Origin: Bacteroidales bacterium
GTDB lineage: Bacteria > Bacteroidota > Bacteroidia > Bacteroidales > Dysgonomonadaceae
Length of the DNA stretch: 18,629 nt
NCBI GenBank assembly: GCA_012841425.1
Contig: DUUR01000122.1
Span: forward strand, 1-18,629
Reading direction: 5' to 3'
Under the pieces are notes generated by a model. That model made no database searches. It saw only the letters and a program-made list of their open reading frames with translations, and was not told the origin of the DNA. A program made the position numbers and the translations under genes. The first letter of the stretch is position 1. Each line of letters opens with the position of its first letter. Below, in pieces: positions 1 to 7,926 of the stretch.

Positions 1-58
1 TATGAACCAAGCCATATAGATGGGTAAGAGAAATAATATAGTCGGTTATTTTATTCAT
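1..58 (-). CDS. N-terminus of an unidentified protein, cut by the window edge
   Basis: Only the first 19 codons are inside the window, reading MNKITDYIISLTHLYGLVH. The ATG at 58 has a convincing ribosome site: AGGAGC about six bases upstream, in minus-strand AAAAGGAGCGAGCCA. The peptide looks like the start of a small cytoplasmic protein with no signal sequence. It faintly resembles the N-termini of clostridial hypothetical proteins (possibly SEC-C/YecA-type), but 19 residues cannot settle this and I assign no function. A perfect TTGACA lies upstream at 135-140, but I see no good -10 at the right distance. A hairpin at 90-127 separates it from the galE remnant, so it is probably a separate transcription unit beyond the polysaccharide locus. 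Confidence 0.6.
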   Translation of the reverse strand, partial: MNKITDYIISLTHLYGLVH

Positions 59-89
59 TGGCTCGCTCCTTTTATAGTTAATAAACATA

Positions 90-127
90 AATCCCAGATT
101 ACTATGTTATTAAGCTACTCTGGGATT
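90..127 (-). terminator. Possible terminator hairpin after the galE remnant
   Basis: Two perfect 9-base arms, AATCCCAGA at 90-98 and TCTGGGATT at 119-127, can pair around a 20-base loop. On the minus strand the stem is followed by the T-rich run TTATGTTTATT. It sits between the end of the galE remnant and the ribosome site of the edge gene, where an operon terminator would be expected. The long loop and interrupted T-tract make it weaker than a classical intrinsic terminator. Confidence 0.45.
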
Positions 128-157
128 CTGTCTATGTCAATATATTATTTAATTGTC

Positions 158-397
158 CTATTCTCTATAATTCCTCTCAAACCGCCAGCTGTCAAAACAC
201 ATCTCTCTAACACTCCTCCGAGCTTTCCAACCCAGCTCCTGCTCAGCTCTCCCAACATCAGCAAACACCGTAGCAATATCACCAGGTCTTCTATCTACTA
301 TTTCGTAGGGTATCTCAATATTATTAACTTCCTCAAAGGCTTGTACCAGTTGAAAGACTGAAGTTCCTTGCCCTGTGCCGAGGTTGTAGTATTTATT
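158..397 (-). pseudogene. galE: galE remnant: C-terminal ~78 residues of UDP-glucose 4-epimerase
   Basis: Minus-strand translation gives an uninterrupted reading frame beginning NKYYNLGTGQGTS and ending at TAG (158-160). It contains the GalE C-terminal signatures YNLGTG, IPYEIVDRRPGDIA and QELGWKA, followed by a MCxDSWR-type end. GalE is normally about 330 residues, so only about a quarter is left. There is no start codon, no Rossmann domain and no YxxxK active site. The homologous frame begins at about 397 and overlaps the wecB stop (393-395) in a different frame, so wecB-side sequence has been joined to the middle of galE. The intact reading frame and conserved motifs suggest the truncation is fairly recent. 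It cannot make an active epimerase by itself. Confidence 0.85.
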
Positions 398-1523
398 CCT
401 TTGTTGCGGCTGCTTCTAGCATAATTTCTCCATGCTCTAATATATCTGCAATCCTCTTACTAGCAAAACCATCACCATAAGGATTACTAGCATGACTCAT
501 CTTTTCATACTCAGCTCTATCTTCTAATAATTGTTTAAATGTCTTGTAGATAACCTCTTCATCAGTACCTACTAACTTAACAGTTCCTGCAGCTATTCCT
601 TCTGGCCTTTCCGTAGTATCTCTCATTACAAGAACTGGCTTGCCTAAACTAGGAGCTTCTTCTTGAATTCCACCACTGTCTGTTAAGATTAAATAAGACC
701 TTGAAAGGAAGTTATGAAAGTCTAATACTTCAAGAGGTTCAATAATTCTTATTCTGTCACAATCCCCAAGAATCTCATTAGCTGTTTCTCTTACAACTGG
801 ATTCATATGGATAGGATAAATGGCCTTTATATCTGGGTGTTCATCTATAATTCTCTTAATTGCCTTGAACATATGCCTCATTGGTTCGCCAAGGTTTTCT
901 CTTCTATGCGCAGTTATCATAATTAGTCTGCTATCTGAGGCCCATTCTAATTGTTCGTGAGTATAGTCGTCTCTAACTGTTGTCTTAAGAGCATCAATAG
1001 CAGTATTACCTGTCACATAAATAGAAGCAGCATCTTTACCTTCCTTTATTAGGTTATCTTTTGACATTTCTGTTGGTGCAAAATTGTAGTTTGAAACAAT
1101 ACCTACTGCCTGTCTATTAAACTCTTCTGGATATGGAGAGTAGATATTATAAGTACGCAGTCCAGCTTCTACATGTCCCACAGAAACCTGAAGATAAAAG
1201 CATGCTAATGCAGTTACAAATGTTGTAGAAGTATCACCATGCACTAATACTACATCAGGTTTAACTTCCTCAAGAACAGTTTTCATTTTCTCTAGAATAC
1301 TAATTGTAACATCAAACAGAGTTTGCTTATCCTTCATAATTGAAAGGTCATAATCCGGCACAACATGAAAAGCTTCTAATACCTGGTCTAGCATTTGCCT
1401 ATGTTGTCCTGTTACACAAACGACTGTCTCAAGATTTTCTCTGGTCTTTAGTTCCTTAACCAAGGGACACATCTTTATTGCTTCTGGTCTTGTCCCAAAT
1501 ACGACCATTACTTTTTTCTTCAT
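393..1523 (-). CDS. wecB: UDP-N-acetylglucosamine 2-epimerase (non-hydrolysing)
   Basis: This cytoplasmic enzyme interconverts UDP-GlcNAc and UDP-ManNAc, the first step towards UDP-ManNAcA. With the ATG at 1523 it has 376 residues, the usual family length. Visible motifs are GTRPEAIK (10-17), HGDTST (95-100), GHVEAGLRT (116-124), PEEFNR (132-137), TAHRREN (204-210), TDSGGIQEEAP (281-291) and TERPEG (304-309). These include the conserved Asp, Glu and His residues of the active site. A GTG at 1529 is also in frame, but minus-strand AGGTCGG sits almost against it and is better spaced for the ATG at 1523. It is the last intact gene of the operon, 20 bases after wecC, its pathway partner. Its stop codon lies inside the galE remnant. 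The family call is firm; the destination of the product is inferred from the neighbours. Confidence 0.95.
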   Translation of the reverse strand: MKKKVMVVFGTRPEAIKMCPLVKELKTRENLETVVCVTGQHRQMLDQVLEAFHVVPDYDLSIMKDKQTLFDVTISILEKMKTVLEEVKPDVVLVHGDTSTTFVTALACFYLQVSVGHVEAGLRTYNIYSPYPEEFNRQAVGIVSNYNFAPTEMSKDNLIKEGKDAASIYVTGNTAIDALKTTVRDDYTHEQLEWASDSRLIMITAHRRENLGEPMRHMFKAIKRIIDEHPDIKAIYPIHMNPVVRETANEILGDCDRIRIIEPLEVLDFHNFLSRSYLILTDSGGIQEEAPSLGKPVLVMRDTTERPEGIAAGTVKLVGTDEEVIYKTFKQLLEDRAEYEKMSHASNPYGDGFASKRIADILEHGEIMLEAAATKE

Positions 1524-1543
1524 TTTCACCGACCTACTTTATC

Positions 1544-2770
1544 TTATAATTTATATACACCACCAAAAGTGCATATATTCTTTGTATCTAGAACTAGCTT
1601 ATCCTTAATAAGTTCCATATTGTTTTTAATATGGTCATGACCCACCATTATAACTAAAATTTCAATTTCATTTAAAAAGTCTTCAAAGTTCTTGAATTGA
1701 TGATCCACTATTCTTTCCTTAACAAATGGGTCAAATACTTTAACCCCAAAAGCCAAGTGCTCGTCCATTCTTTCTAATAGTTGAAGTGTAGGACTCTCTC
1801 TTGTATCATCAACATTCTCTTTATATGCTAGCCCATATAAACCAACCTTCGAAATATCATGTATATCATGTTCTCTCATTATTGATCTTATTCTTGACAG
1901 AACGTGTTTTGGCATAGAATCATTAATCTTTCTAGCTGTTAATATCAGGTTTGTTAAATCAGGATAATCTCCAACTAAAAACCACGGATCAACTGAAATG
2001 CAATGACCCCCAACGCCTGGTCCAGGTTGCAGTATATTAACACGAGGATGCATATTTGCTATTCTTATTATCTCGTACACATCCATATTATCGGTTCTAC
2101 AGATCTTGGCTAACTCGTTAGCAAAAGCAATGTTAATATCCCTATATGTATTTTCAACGACCTTTGACATTTCAGCTGATCTAATATCTGTTACAACAAT
2201 ATCAGCCTTACAGAAAATTGAATATAATTCTTTTACTTTCTCACCTATTTCTATTTCATCAGCACCGATAGTTCTTGAGTTATGTTCTAACTCATAAATC
2301 ATGTTTCCTGGTATAATTCTTTCTGGTGCATGAACAAGATGTACATCTTCTCCTAGTACATAGCCCTTTTTCTCTATTTCTGGTCGTACATACTTATCTA
2401 TTGTACCAGGAGATACTGTAGATTCAATAATTAATATAGCACCTTTTTCACATACTTCTAGGACGCTATGTGCTGCTGAAATTACATAGGTAGGATCTAG
2501 TTTTTTACTGTCCTTAATATATGGAGTCGGCACAGAAATGATGTAAGTATCTGTTTTTTGGTATTTGGTAGAAAATTCTATACCATTTGTAACGGCTTCT
2601 TTAAATAGCTCGTCCAATCCTTCCTCTTCAAAAGTGAGTTTTCCATTTTGTAAAGATTGAATTAACTTCTCATTGTAATCTGTACCTACCACCTTAACTC
2701 CACTTTTTGCAAACATTAAAGCTGTTGGTAACCCAATATAACCTTGTCCTATTACGTTAATAAATGACAT
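1544..2770 (-). CDS. wecC: UDP-N-acetyl-D-mannosaminuronate dehydrogenase
   Basis: This enzyme oxidises UDP-ManNAc to UDP-ManNAcA with two NAD+ and works directly after WecB. With the ATG at 2770 it has 408 residues. The Rossmann motif GQGYIGLP is at 8-15, SVPTP at 79-83, ESTVSPGT at 116-123 and VVENTYRDINIAFANEL at 204-220. The catalytic cysteine is C257 in GVGGHCISVDPW. Central and C-terminal UDP-binding domains are present, including YGLAYKENVDDTRESP near 312-327. An in-frame ATG at 2791 overlaps the end of the flippase gene. I prefer 2770 because GGAGG at 2782-2786 lies inside that extension and would serve the downstream ATG. The gap to the flippase stop is only four bases, so translation is probably coupled. 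WecC rather than another UDP-sugar dehydrogenase is supported by adjacent wecB. Confidence 0.92.
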   Translation of the reverse strand: MSFINVIGQGYIGLPTALMFAKSGVKVVGTDYNEKLIQSLQNGKLTFEEEGLDELFKEAVTNGIEFSTKYQKTDTYIISVPTPYIKDSKKLDPTYVISAAHSVLEVCEKGAILIIESTVSPGTIDKYVRPEIEKKGYVLGEDVHLVHAPERIIPGNMIYELEHNSRTIGADEIEIGEKVKELYSIFCKADIVVTDIRSAEMSKVVENTYRDINIAFANELAKICRTDNMDVYEIIRIANMHPRVNILQPGPGVGGHCISVDPWFLVGDYPDLTNLILTARKINDSMPKHVLSRIRSIMREHDIHDISKVGLYGLAYKENVDDTRESPTLQLLERMDEHLAFGVKVFDPFVKERIVDHQFKNFEDFLNEIEILVIMVGHDHIKNNMELIKDKLVLDTKNICTFGGVYKL

Positions 2771-2774
2771 AACT

Positions 2775-4247
2775 TTATTTTCCTCCTTCATTTAAATAAG
2801 TCCATTCCTTTTTTACTTTATTTATAGTAATAAATAAATAAATAATTCCCCATAATACCCCAAGCAATATTGACTCAAATAAATTCCCTATAATAGTGTC
2901 AAGTTGAATAAGTATTTTTAAATTATAAAATACTAAACCTAGTAGAGCATTTATTGAAGTTATCAATCCCAAAGCTCTCCACGGCAATATTTTTGTAAAA
3001 CTTATTCTCATAATTTTAGCGGTATAAATGAGTTGTATTAAATTTATAATAAGTTGGCTTAAGAATGTTGCAATCGCTGGTCCAATGAATCCTAAAATGT
3101 TATACAAAACATAATTCAAAATTACATTTAAACCTAACGATATAATTGAACTATAAAATATGAATTTTGTTTTCCCTTTTGCATTAAGAATCATACCAAA
3201 ATAAGTACACCTTAATAAAAGTACAATGTTATATACTCTAAATACAGATACACCAGATAAATATTTTTCAGAATATAAGAACGTCATGACATCTGGTGCA
3301 AACGTAAAAAATCCTGTAGCAAGATAACAAATAGCTAAGTATGAAAGAAATGTAGCATTCCCCCATAGGTTGATAGCCTTATTATTTTCTCCATTCTTAA
3401 GTAATCGTGTTAATTGAGGCAGTAAAACTGCAGTAAGTGATGTTACTATAATTGTTACAGGCATTTCTTTTGAAGCATTTGTATAAATTGCAAGTTTCTC
3501 TGTATCCAAAAATCTACTAATCATTAATTTATCAAGTTCAATATTCAAAGTTCCAACAACAGAAGCAAGTCCTATAGGGATGGAAAATGATAATACATTT
3601 TTAATAAGACTTTTATCTATTGTAAATTTTAACTCAATTGTTAAATGATGCACAATGATATATACACTTATAGCAAATATGGCTTCAACCAAAACAAATA
3701 GCAACATATATATTTGAAAGTTCCAATTACATAATTGAACTAAAAATATAATAAATAGCAGAGAAAAACTATTAGCTATCCTATAAATCATTACCCATGA
3801 TGTCTTTTTATAGACAATCAGTACATTCTCTATACTAGACATAATAACTTTTGTCCATGGGTATACTGCAAGTACATACATGAAATTATAAAGCAACTTA
3901 TTATCAAAATATCGTACCAGTAATGACGTAGAACAGAGTAATATAAAACCTACTACAATACTTAATATTGTGCTTAGTGTATAATAAACAGATAAAAACT
4001 TTTCCCTTTCTTTATCTGTTTCTGCTCGTGCAAGAAAATAATTTATACTATTCGGTAATCCGAGCATAATTAAAGATGTCATTAAATTTACGACCATTAA
4101 GATTTGTGAATATGTACCATATTCTTCGAGAGAACGAAATCTTGATAGTAGCATAGCTGACACCATAGATATGCCCATTGTTATAACTTTAGAGGTTGTT
4201 AATTTCATTGCATCACTGCCAAGAGAGACTTTACCTGTATCTTTCAT
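2775..4247 (-). CDS. wzx: Wzx-type polysaccharide flippase (MATE/MOP superfamily)
   Basis: This is a membrane protein of 490 residues with about 12-14 hydrophobic helices across its whole length, as expected for Wzx flippases. Near the N-terminus it has the pattern SRFRSLEEYGTYSQI, typical of the polysaccharide-synthesis flippase family, with ELDKLMISRF in the middle and LNAKGKTKF further on. Wzx moves undecaprenyl-pyrophosphate-linked repeat units across the membrane for polymerisation by Wzy. The ATG at 4247 is chosen because the AGGAGC ribosome site ten bases upstream would otherwise fall inside the coding region of a longer TTG-started form. The gene is very AT-rich, like the glycosyltransferases nearby. 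Its 3' end carries the ribosome site used by wecC. Substrate specificity cannot be read from sequence. Confidence 0.9.
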   Translation of the reverse strand: MKDTGKVSLGSDAMKLTTSKVITMGISMVSAMLLSRFRSLEEYGTYSQILMVVNLMTSLIMLGLPNSINYFLARAETDKEREKFLSVYYTLSTILSIVVGFILLCSTSLLVRYFDNKLLYNFMYVLAVYPWTKVIMSSIENVLIVYKKTSWVMIYRIANSFSLLFIIFLVQLCNWNFQIYMLLFVLVEAIFAISVYIIVHHLTIELKFTIDKSLIKNVLSFSIPIGLASVVGTLNIELDKLMISRFLDTEKLAIYTNASKEMPVTIIVTSLTAVLLPQLTRLLKNGENNKAINLWGNATFLSYLAICYLATGFFTFAPDVMTFLYSEKYLSGVSVFRVYNIVLLLRCTYFGMILNAKGKTKFIFYSSIISLGLNVILNYVLYNILGFIGPAIATFLSQLIINLIQLIYTAKIMRISFTKILPWRALGLITSINALLGLVFYNLKILIQLDTIIGNLFESILLGVLWGIIYLFITINKVKKEWTYLNEGGK

Positions 4248-4307
4248 AAAATAAAAAGCTCCTATCAATCAACTAGTAATTTATGATCGTATTTCTTATA
4301 ATGAGCA

Positions 4308-5447
4308 CTATAACAGTTGTTCAAATTGGTTTACAACATTTTTTATATCATAATCTTCAATTTTTATTTTTATAGCTTTATCATACTTTCCATTTAAAAA
4401 ATCAAGAAACTCATTTTCATTAAAATTATCTTTATTAATGCTGAGAATAGGCCTTTTACTAAGTGTATAATCGATAACTTTGCTTGGTACCTGATTAGAT
4501 TTCTCATTTTCTAAATTAATTAAAAAGTCCATTTTTATCATTTCATTAATCAAATTATCTCTTGGTATAAAATTATTAACTATTAATTTTTCACCTAATT
4601 TACTATTGTATTTTTGGATTAACTCTTGGACGAAAGGGTCACTTAACCGAGTAAAGATAATAAAACGAAAATCCAAATTAAGTGATGATAAAAATTCAAA
4701 TAAAAAATCTGGATTCCTTATGGTCTTATAAAACACCCCAGCATATCCAAAGGTTGTTATATCATTTTTTTTATAGCTATTATTATATTCTTTATTAAAA
4801 TTAAACCCTTGTGGAATAACTTTAATTCTATTTTCTTGCTTATAAGGTGTATAGTAATTTATGGATTTAGCTGTTGGAATACTAATATAATCAAAATGTT
4901 TTATTACCCAATTCTCTAGAACCTTTAAAAAAAACATTTTTTTAAAAGCAGGATTGTAGTAAAAAGGATCACCATAATCACAAATTTTCGTTCCTATTTG
5001 TTTATATTTATTTATATAAAGAGACGTTGCTAAATGCACATAAAAAGGTAATCCTATCGAAATAATCATATCATATTGTTTGTTGTAAATATTTTTCTTT
5101 AGTTCTTTATATAGCCTAAATCCATATTGTACCTCATTTATGTTACTACCAAAAATATACCTAAAAGATTTTGATAAAACAGCCCTTAACGACTTTTTTA
5201 CACTTTGTAAAGAACTTATTCTGTCATTATTATGAATATCTTTAACTGATTTTCTATTACTCTCTATAAGATAATAATTAACAGCTCTTTCTTCTTTATA
5301 AACGTCAAAATCTACAACATCTGGAATGAATAAATCTATTTCATAACCCCTTCTTAAAAACTCTTCTACTAATTCACCAGTTCTAAATGCCCTGGGGTAA
5401 TTTTCTGGCGGATATCGAAATGAAGTAATTAATAATTGCTTCTTCAT
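4308..5447 (-). CDS. Glycosyltransferase, GT4-like (GT-B fold)
   Basis: The product has 379 residues and starts MKKQLLITSFRYPPENYP, the PPE-type N-terminus common in family 4 glycosyltransferases. A GT-B acceptor half is followed by VIPQGFNF at the domain junction. The donor-side motif PSKVIDYTLSKRPIL is at 321-335, equivalent to the PxKxxEYxAxGxPI segment of GT4 enzymes. The classical EX7E pair is not clear, so this is a divergent member. It should add one sugar of the repeat unit at the inner face of the membrane. The ATG at 5447 follows GAGGAGA; the longer TTG-started form would place that site inside the gene. Minus-strand neighbours are the WbpP-like epimerase upstream and wzx downstream, and the gene is strongly AT-rich. 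Donor and acceptor are unknown. Confidence 0.8.
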   Translation of the reverse strand: MKKQLLITSFRYPPENYPRAFRTGELVEEFLRRGYEIDLFIPDVVDFDVYKEERAVNYYLIESNRKSVKDIHNNDRISSLQSVKKSLRAVLSKSFRYIFGSNINEVQYGFRLYKELKKNIYNKQYDMIISIGLPFYVHLATSLYINKYKQIGTKICDYGDPFYYNPAFKKMFFLKVLENWVIKHFDYISIPTAKSINYYTPYKQENRIKVIPQGFNFNKEYNNSYKKNDITTFGYAGVFYKTIRNPDFLFEFLSSLNLDFRFIIFTRLSDPFVQELIQKYNSKLGEKLIVNNFIPRDNLINEMIKMDFLINLENEKSNQVPSKVIDYTLSKRPILSINKDNFNENEFLDFLNGKYDKAIKIKIEDYDIKNVVNQFEQLL

Positions 5448-5458
5448 AATAAATCTCC

Positions 5459-5475
5459 TCAAATAACGTATTTGA
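5459..5475. repeat. Short palindrome overlapping the ribosome site of the 5447 gene
   Basis: TCAAATA (5459-5465) and TATTTGA (5469-5475) are perfect 7-base arms around ACG. On the minus strand this gives a hairpin whose 3' arm runs into TTTGAGGAGA, the ribosome site of the glycosyltransferase starting at 5447. Folding could reduce access to that site, or it may simply be an AT-rich coincidence. There is no T-tract, so it is not a terminator. Confidence 0.35.
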
Positions 5476-5512
5476 TTACTATGTAAAACTTCTCTATATG
5501 CAACTAATCATT

Positions 5513-6487
5513 TTACAAATTCTCTTTGTACCACTCAATAGCCAATTTAATCCCATCTTTAAAGTTAAAGTCAGGATCATATCCTAATAATTCCTTTGCT
5601 TTGTTTATATCAGCATTACTATGCTTAATATCCCCAGGTCTATTTGGGCCAAATATCGGTTCAATATCTTTATCTAACGCCTTACATAAGTCATGGTAAA
5701 TATCAATTAAGTATTCTCGACCACCATAGGCAATATTAAAGGCTTGTCCAGCCACTTCATGAGATGAAATACATGCCTTCAAATTCGCTTCGATTACATT
5801 CTCAATGTAGGTAAAATCTCTACTTTGCCTACCATCACCATTTATAGTTGGTCTTTCATCTTTTAGTAATTGCTTGATAAATTTAGGAATAACCGCTGCA
5901 TAAGCTCCATTTGGATCTTGCCTTCTACCGAATACATTAAAATATCTTAAACCGTAAGTATCAAGCCCATATAGCTTTGTATAGAGTTTTCCATATTCCT
6001 CGTCTACTCTTTTTGTTAGTGCATAAGGAGATAATAGATTTCCCTCTATTCCTTCCTTCTTAGGTAAGTTCGGCTCATCACCGTATACTGATGAACTTGA
6101 AGCATAAACAAATTTCTTAATATTATTTTGGCGTGCTGCTTCCATCATATTAAGTGTTCCTCTTATATTAATTTCTTCATATAACAATGGCATTTCTATG
6201 CTTCTTGGAACACTCCCCCATGCCGCTTGATTTAATACGTAATCTACTCCGTTACAAGCAGCTAAACACGTATCTAAATTCCTAATATCTCCTTCAATAA
6301 ACTCAAAGTTTGGATTTTCTTTAAATAAATCTACATTTTCCCTTTTACCAGTTGAAAAATTATCAAGACCTCTTACTTGATATCCTAGCTTTAATATAGC
6401 CTCGACTAAATTGGAACCGATAAAGCCCGCTGCACCTGTAACTAAAAACTTAGACCCTTCGGGAAAACTAATATTTTCATATCCCAT
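5513..6487 (-). CDS. UDP-GlcNAc/GalNAc 4-epimerase, WbpP/TviC-like
   Basis: This is an extended short-chain dehydrogenase of 324 residues. The NAD-binding motif GAAGFIG is at 18-24, the catalytic Ser region YASSSSVYGD at 128-137 and Y155-x3-K159 in SPYALTKR. QAAWGSVPRSIE (87-98) and the later RDFTYIENV resemble WbpP of Pseudomonas aeruginosa O6 and TviC of Salmonella Vi. Those enzymes interconvert UDP-GlcNAc and UDP-GalNAc, or their uronic acids, at C4. The ribosome site GGAGG is built into the last codons of the preceding dehydrogenase gene (its YWRL end), and only two bases separate the two genes. That pairing is the same as tviB-tviC and wbpO-wbpP. Whether it acts before or after oxidation cannot be told from sequence. 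Confidence 0.88.
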   Translation of the reverse strand: MGYENISFPEGSKFLVTGAAGFIGSNLVEAILKLGYQVRGLDNFSTGKRENVDLFKENPNFEFIEGDIRNLDTCLAACNGVDYVLNQAAWGSVPRSIEMPLLYEEINIRGTLNMMEAARQNNIKKFVYASSSSVYGDEPNLPKKEGIEGNLLSPYALTKRVDEEYGKLYTKLYGLDTYGLRYFNVFGRRQDPNGAYAAVIPKFIKQLLKDERPTINGDGRQSRDFTYIENVIEANLKACISSHEVAGQAFNIAYGGREYLIDIYHDLCKALDKDIEPIFGPNRPGDIKHSNADINKAKELLGYDPDFNFKDGIKLAIEWYKENL

Positions 6488-6489
6488 TC

Positions 6490-7872
6490 TTACAACCTCC
6501 AGTATAAATATCCCATATTCTCTGCTTCTTCTCTATCGAACATACCCTTAACATCTATTAATACGTTGTTGTTAGCTTTAACAACTTCGCCGGATTCAAT
6601 TGTTGAAGCTGATTCACCCATTAAATCTGCATTAACATTTTTTGCTTTTCTATACATCTTCTTTAGACTTTCTAATTTAATAGTTTTAAATTCTTGATGA
6701 GGTACTGCAAATATTATTGCATCAATATCTGTAATTTCTTCAGATTTACATGGAACAATTCTGTAACCTCTCCATAAATCTTCTTTATCAGCAACCGGAT
6801 CTACTATCTTTACTTCTATTCCATATTCTTCTAATTCATTAATAACATCCATTACTTTCGTATTTCTTACGTCTGGGCAATTTTCCTTAAATGTAATACC
6901 GAAAATTGCTACCTTTGATCCATTTATTTGCTTATTTGCTTTTATCATTTTCTTAACAGTGGATTCAGCCACATACTTACCCATATCGTCATTTATCTTT
7001 CTTCCTGATAAAATAATCTGAGAATGGTATCCCATTTGCTCAGCTTTATAAGTAAGATAGTAAGGATCAATACCGATACAATGCCCCCCAACTAAACCAG
7101 GATGAAATTTTAGGAAGTTCCACTTTGTTCCTGCTGCTTTGAGAACAGCTTGTGTATCAATTCCCATCTTATTAAAAATAATTGATAACTCGTTCATAAA
7201 TGCAATATTAATATCTCTTTGAGAATTTTCAATGACTTTAGCAGCCTCAGCTACTTTAATACTTTCAGCTCTATGAACCCCAGCATCTACCACTAATTCA
7301 TACACTTTGGCAATTGTATCAAGAGATTCTTTATCCATACCAGAGACAACTTTAACGATAGTTTCTAATCTATGAACCTTATCGCCAGGATTTATACGCT
7401 CAGGAGAATAACCTACTTTGAAATCCACTCCACATTTTAATCCTGATTCCTTTTCTAATATAGGTACACATATATCTTCAGTAACCCCTGGGTACACTGT
7501 AGATTCGTATACTACGATAGAACCTTTAGTTAAGTTTCTTCCTAAAGTTCGGCTTGCAGATTCCACTGGAGTTAAGTCAGGAGTATGGTCTGTATTTACT
7601 GGTGTTGGGACTGCAACTATATGAAATTTAGCTTCTCTAAGTTTTGCATCATCTGAGGTAAACTCCACATTTGTATTTTTTATTGCTTCGTTTCCAACCT
7701 CTTTTGTTGGATCAATACCTGATTTATATAGATTAATCTTTTCTTTATTAATATCAAATCCAATAACATTAACCCTTTTAGCGAATGCTACCGCAATTGG
7801 CATGCCAACATAACCTAATCCAACTAAAGATACCTTTTCTTGTTTATTCACGATTCTCTGATATAAGTTCAT
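6490..7872 (-). CDS. UDP-N-acetylhexosamine 6-dehydrogenase, TviB/WbpO-like
   Basis: This NAD-dependent UDP-sugar 6-dehydrogenase has 460 residues from the ATG at 7872. The motifs are GLGYVGMP (18-25), VPTPVN (88-93), YESTVYPGVTED (122-133), GYSPERINPGD (154-164) and ENSQRDINIAFMNE (215-228). The catalytic cysteine is C265 in GLVGGHCIGIDPYY. YSPERINPGDK is characteristic of the TviB/WbpO branch, which makes UDP-GlcNAcA or UDP-GalNAcA. It is longer than the usual ~425 residues because of a C-terminal segment (about 425-445) before the common DVKGMFDR..YLYWRL end. The start at 7872 is preferred over 7893 because GGTGG lies nine bases upstream of it. Its stop is two bases from the 4-epimerase start, its likely pathway partner. 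Confidence 0.9.
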   Translation of the reverse strand: MNLYQRIVNKQEKVSLVGLGYVGMPIAVAFAKRVNVIGFDINKEKINLYKSGIDPTKEVGNEAIKNTNVEFTSDDAKLREAKFHIVAVPTPVNTDHTPDLTPVESASRTLGRNLTKGSIVVYESTVYPGVTEDICVPILEKESGLKCGVDFKVGYSPERINPGDKVHRLETIVKVVSGMDKESLDTIAKVYELVVDAGVHRAESIKVAEAAKVIENSQRDINIAFMNELSIIFNKMGIDTQAVLKAAGTKWNFLKFHPGLVGGHCIGIDPYYLTYKAEQMGYHSQIILSGRKINDDMGKYVAESTVKKMIKANKQINGSKVAIFGITFKENCPDVRNTKVMDVINELEEYGIEVKIVDPVADKEDLWRGYRIVPCKSEEITDIDAIIFAVPHQEFKTIKLESLKKMYRKAKNVNADLMGESASTIESGEVVKANNNVLIDVKGMFDREEAENMGYLYWRL

Positions 7873-7926
7873 ATGTATACCACCTTTTTCCATGTACTTT
7901 TAATTCTACATATTTATATTTTTTCT

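Noticed and set aside
20..361. An open frame of 113 codons on the plus strand
   Set aside because: It lies opposite the galE remnant and the start of the edge gene, both of which show family motifs or a good ribosome site on the minus strand. Its own translation is low-complexity with no recognisable domain.
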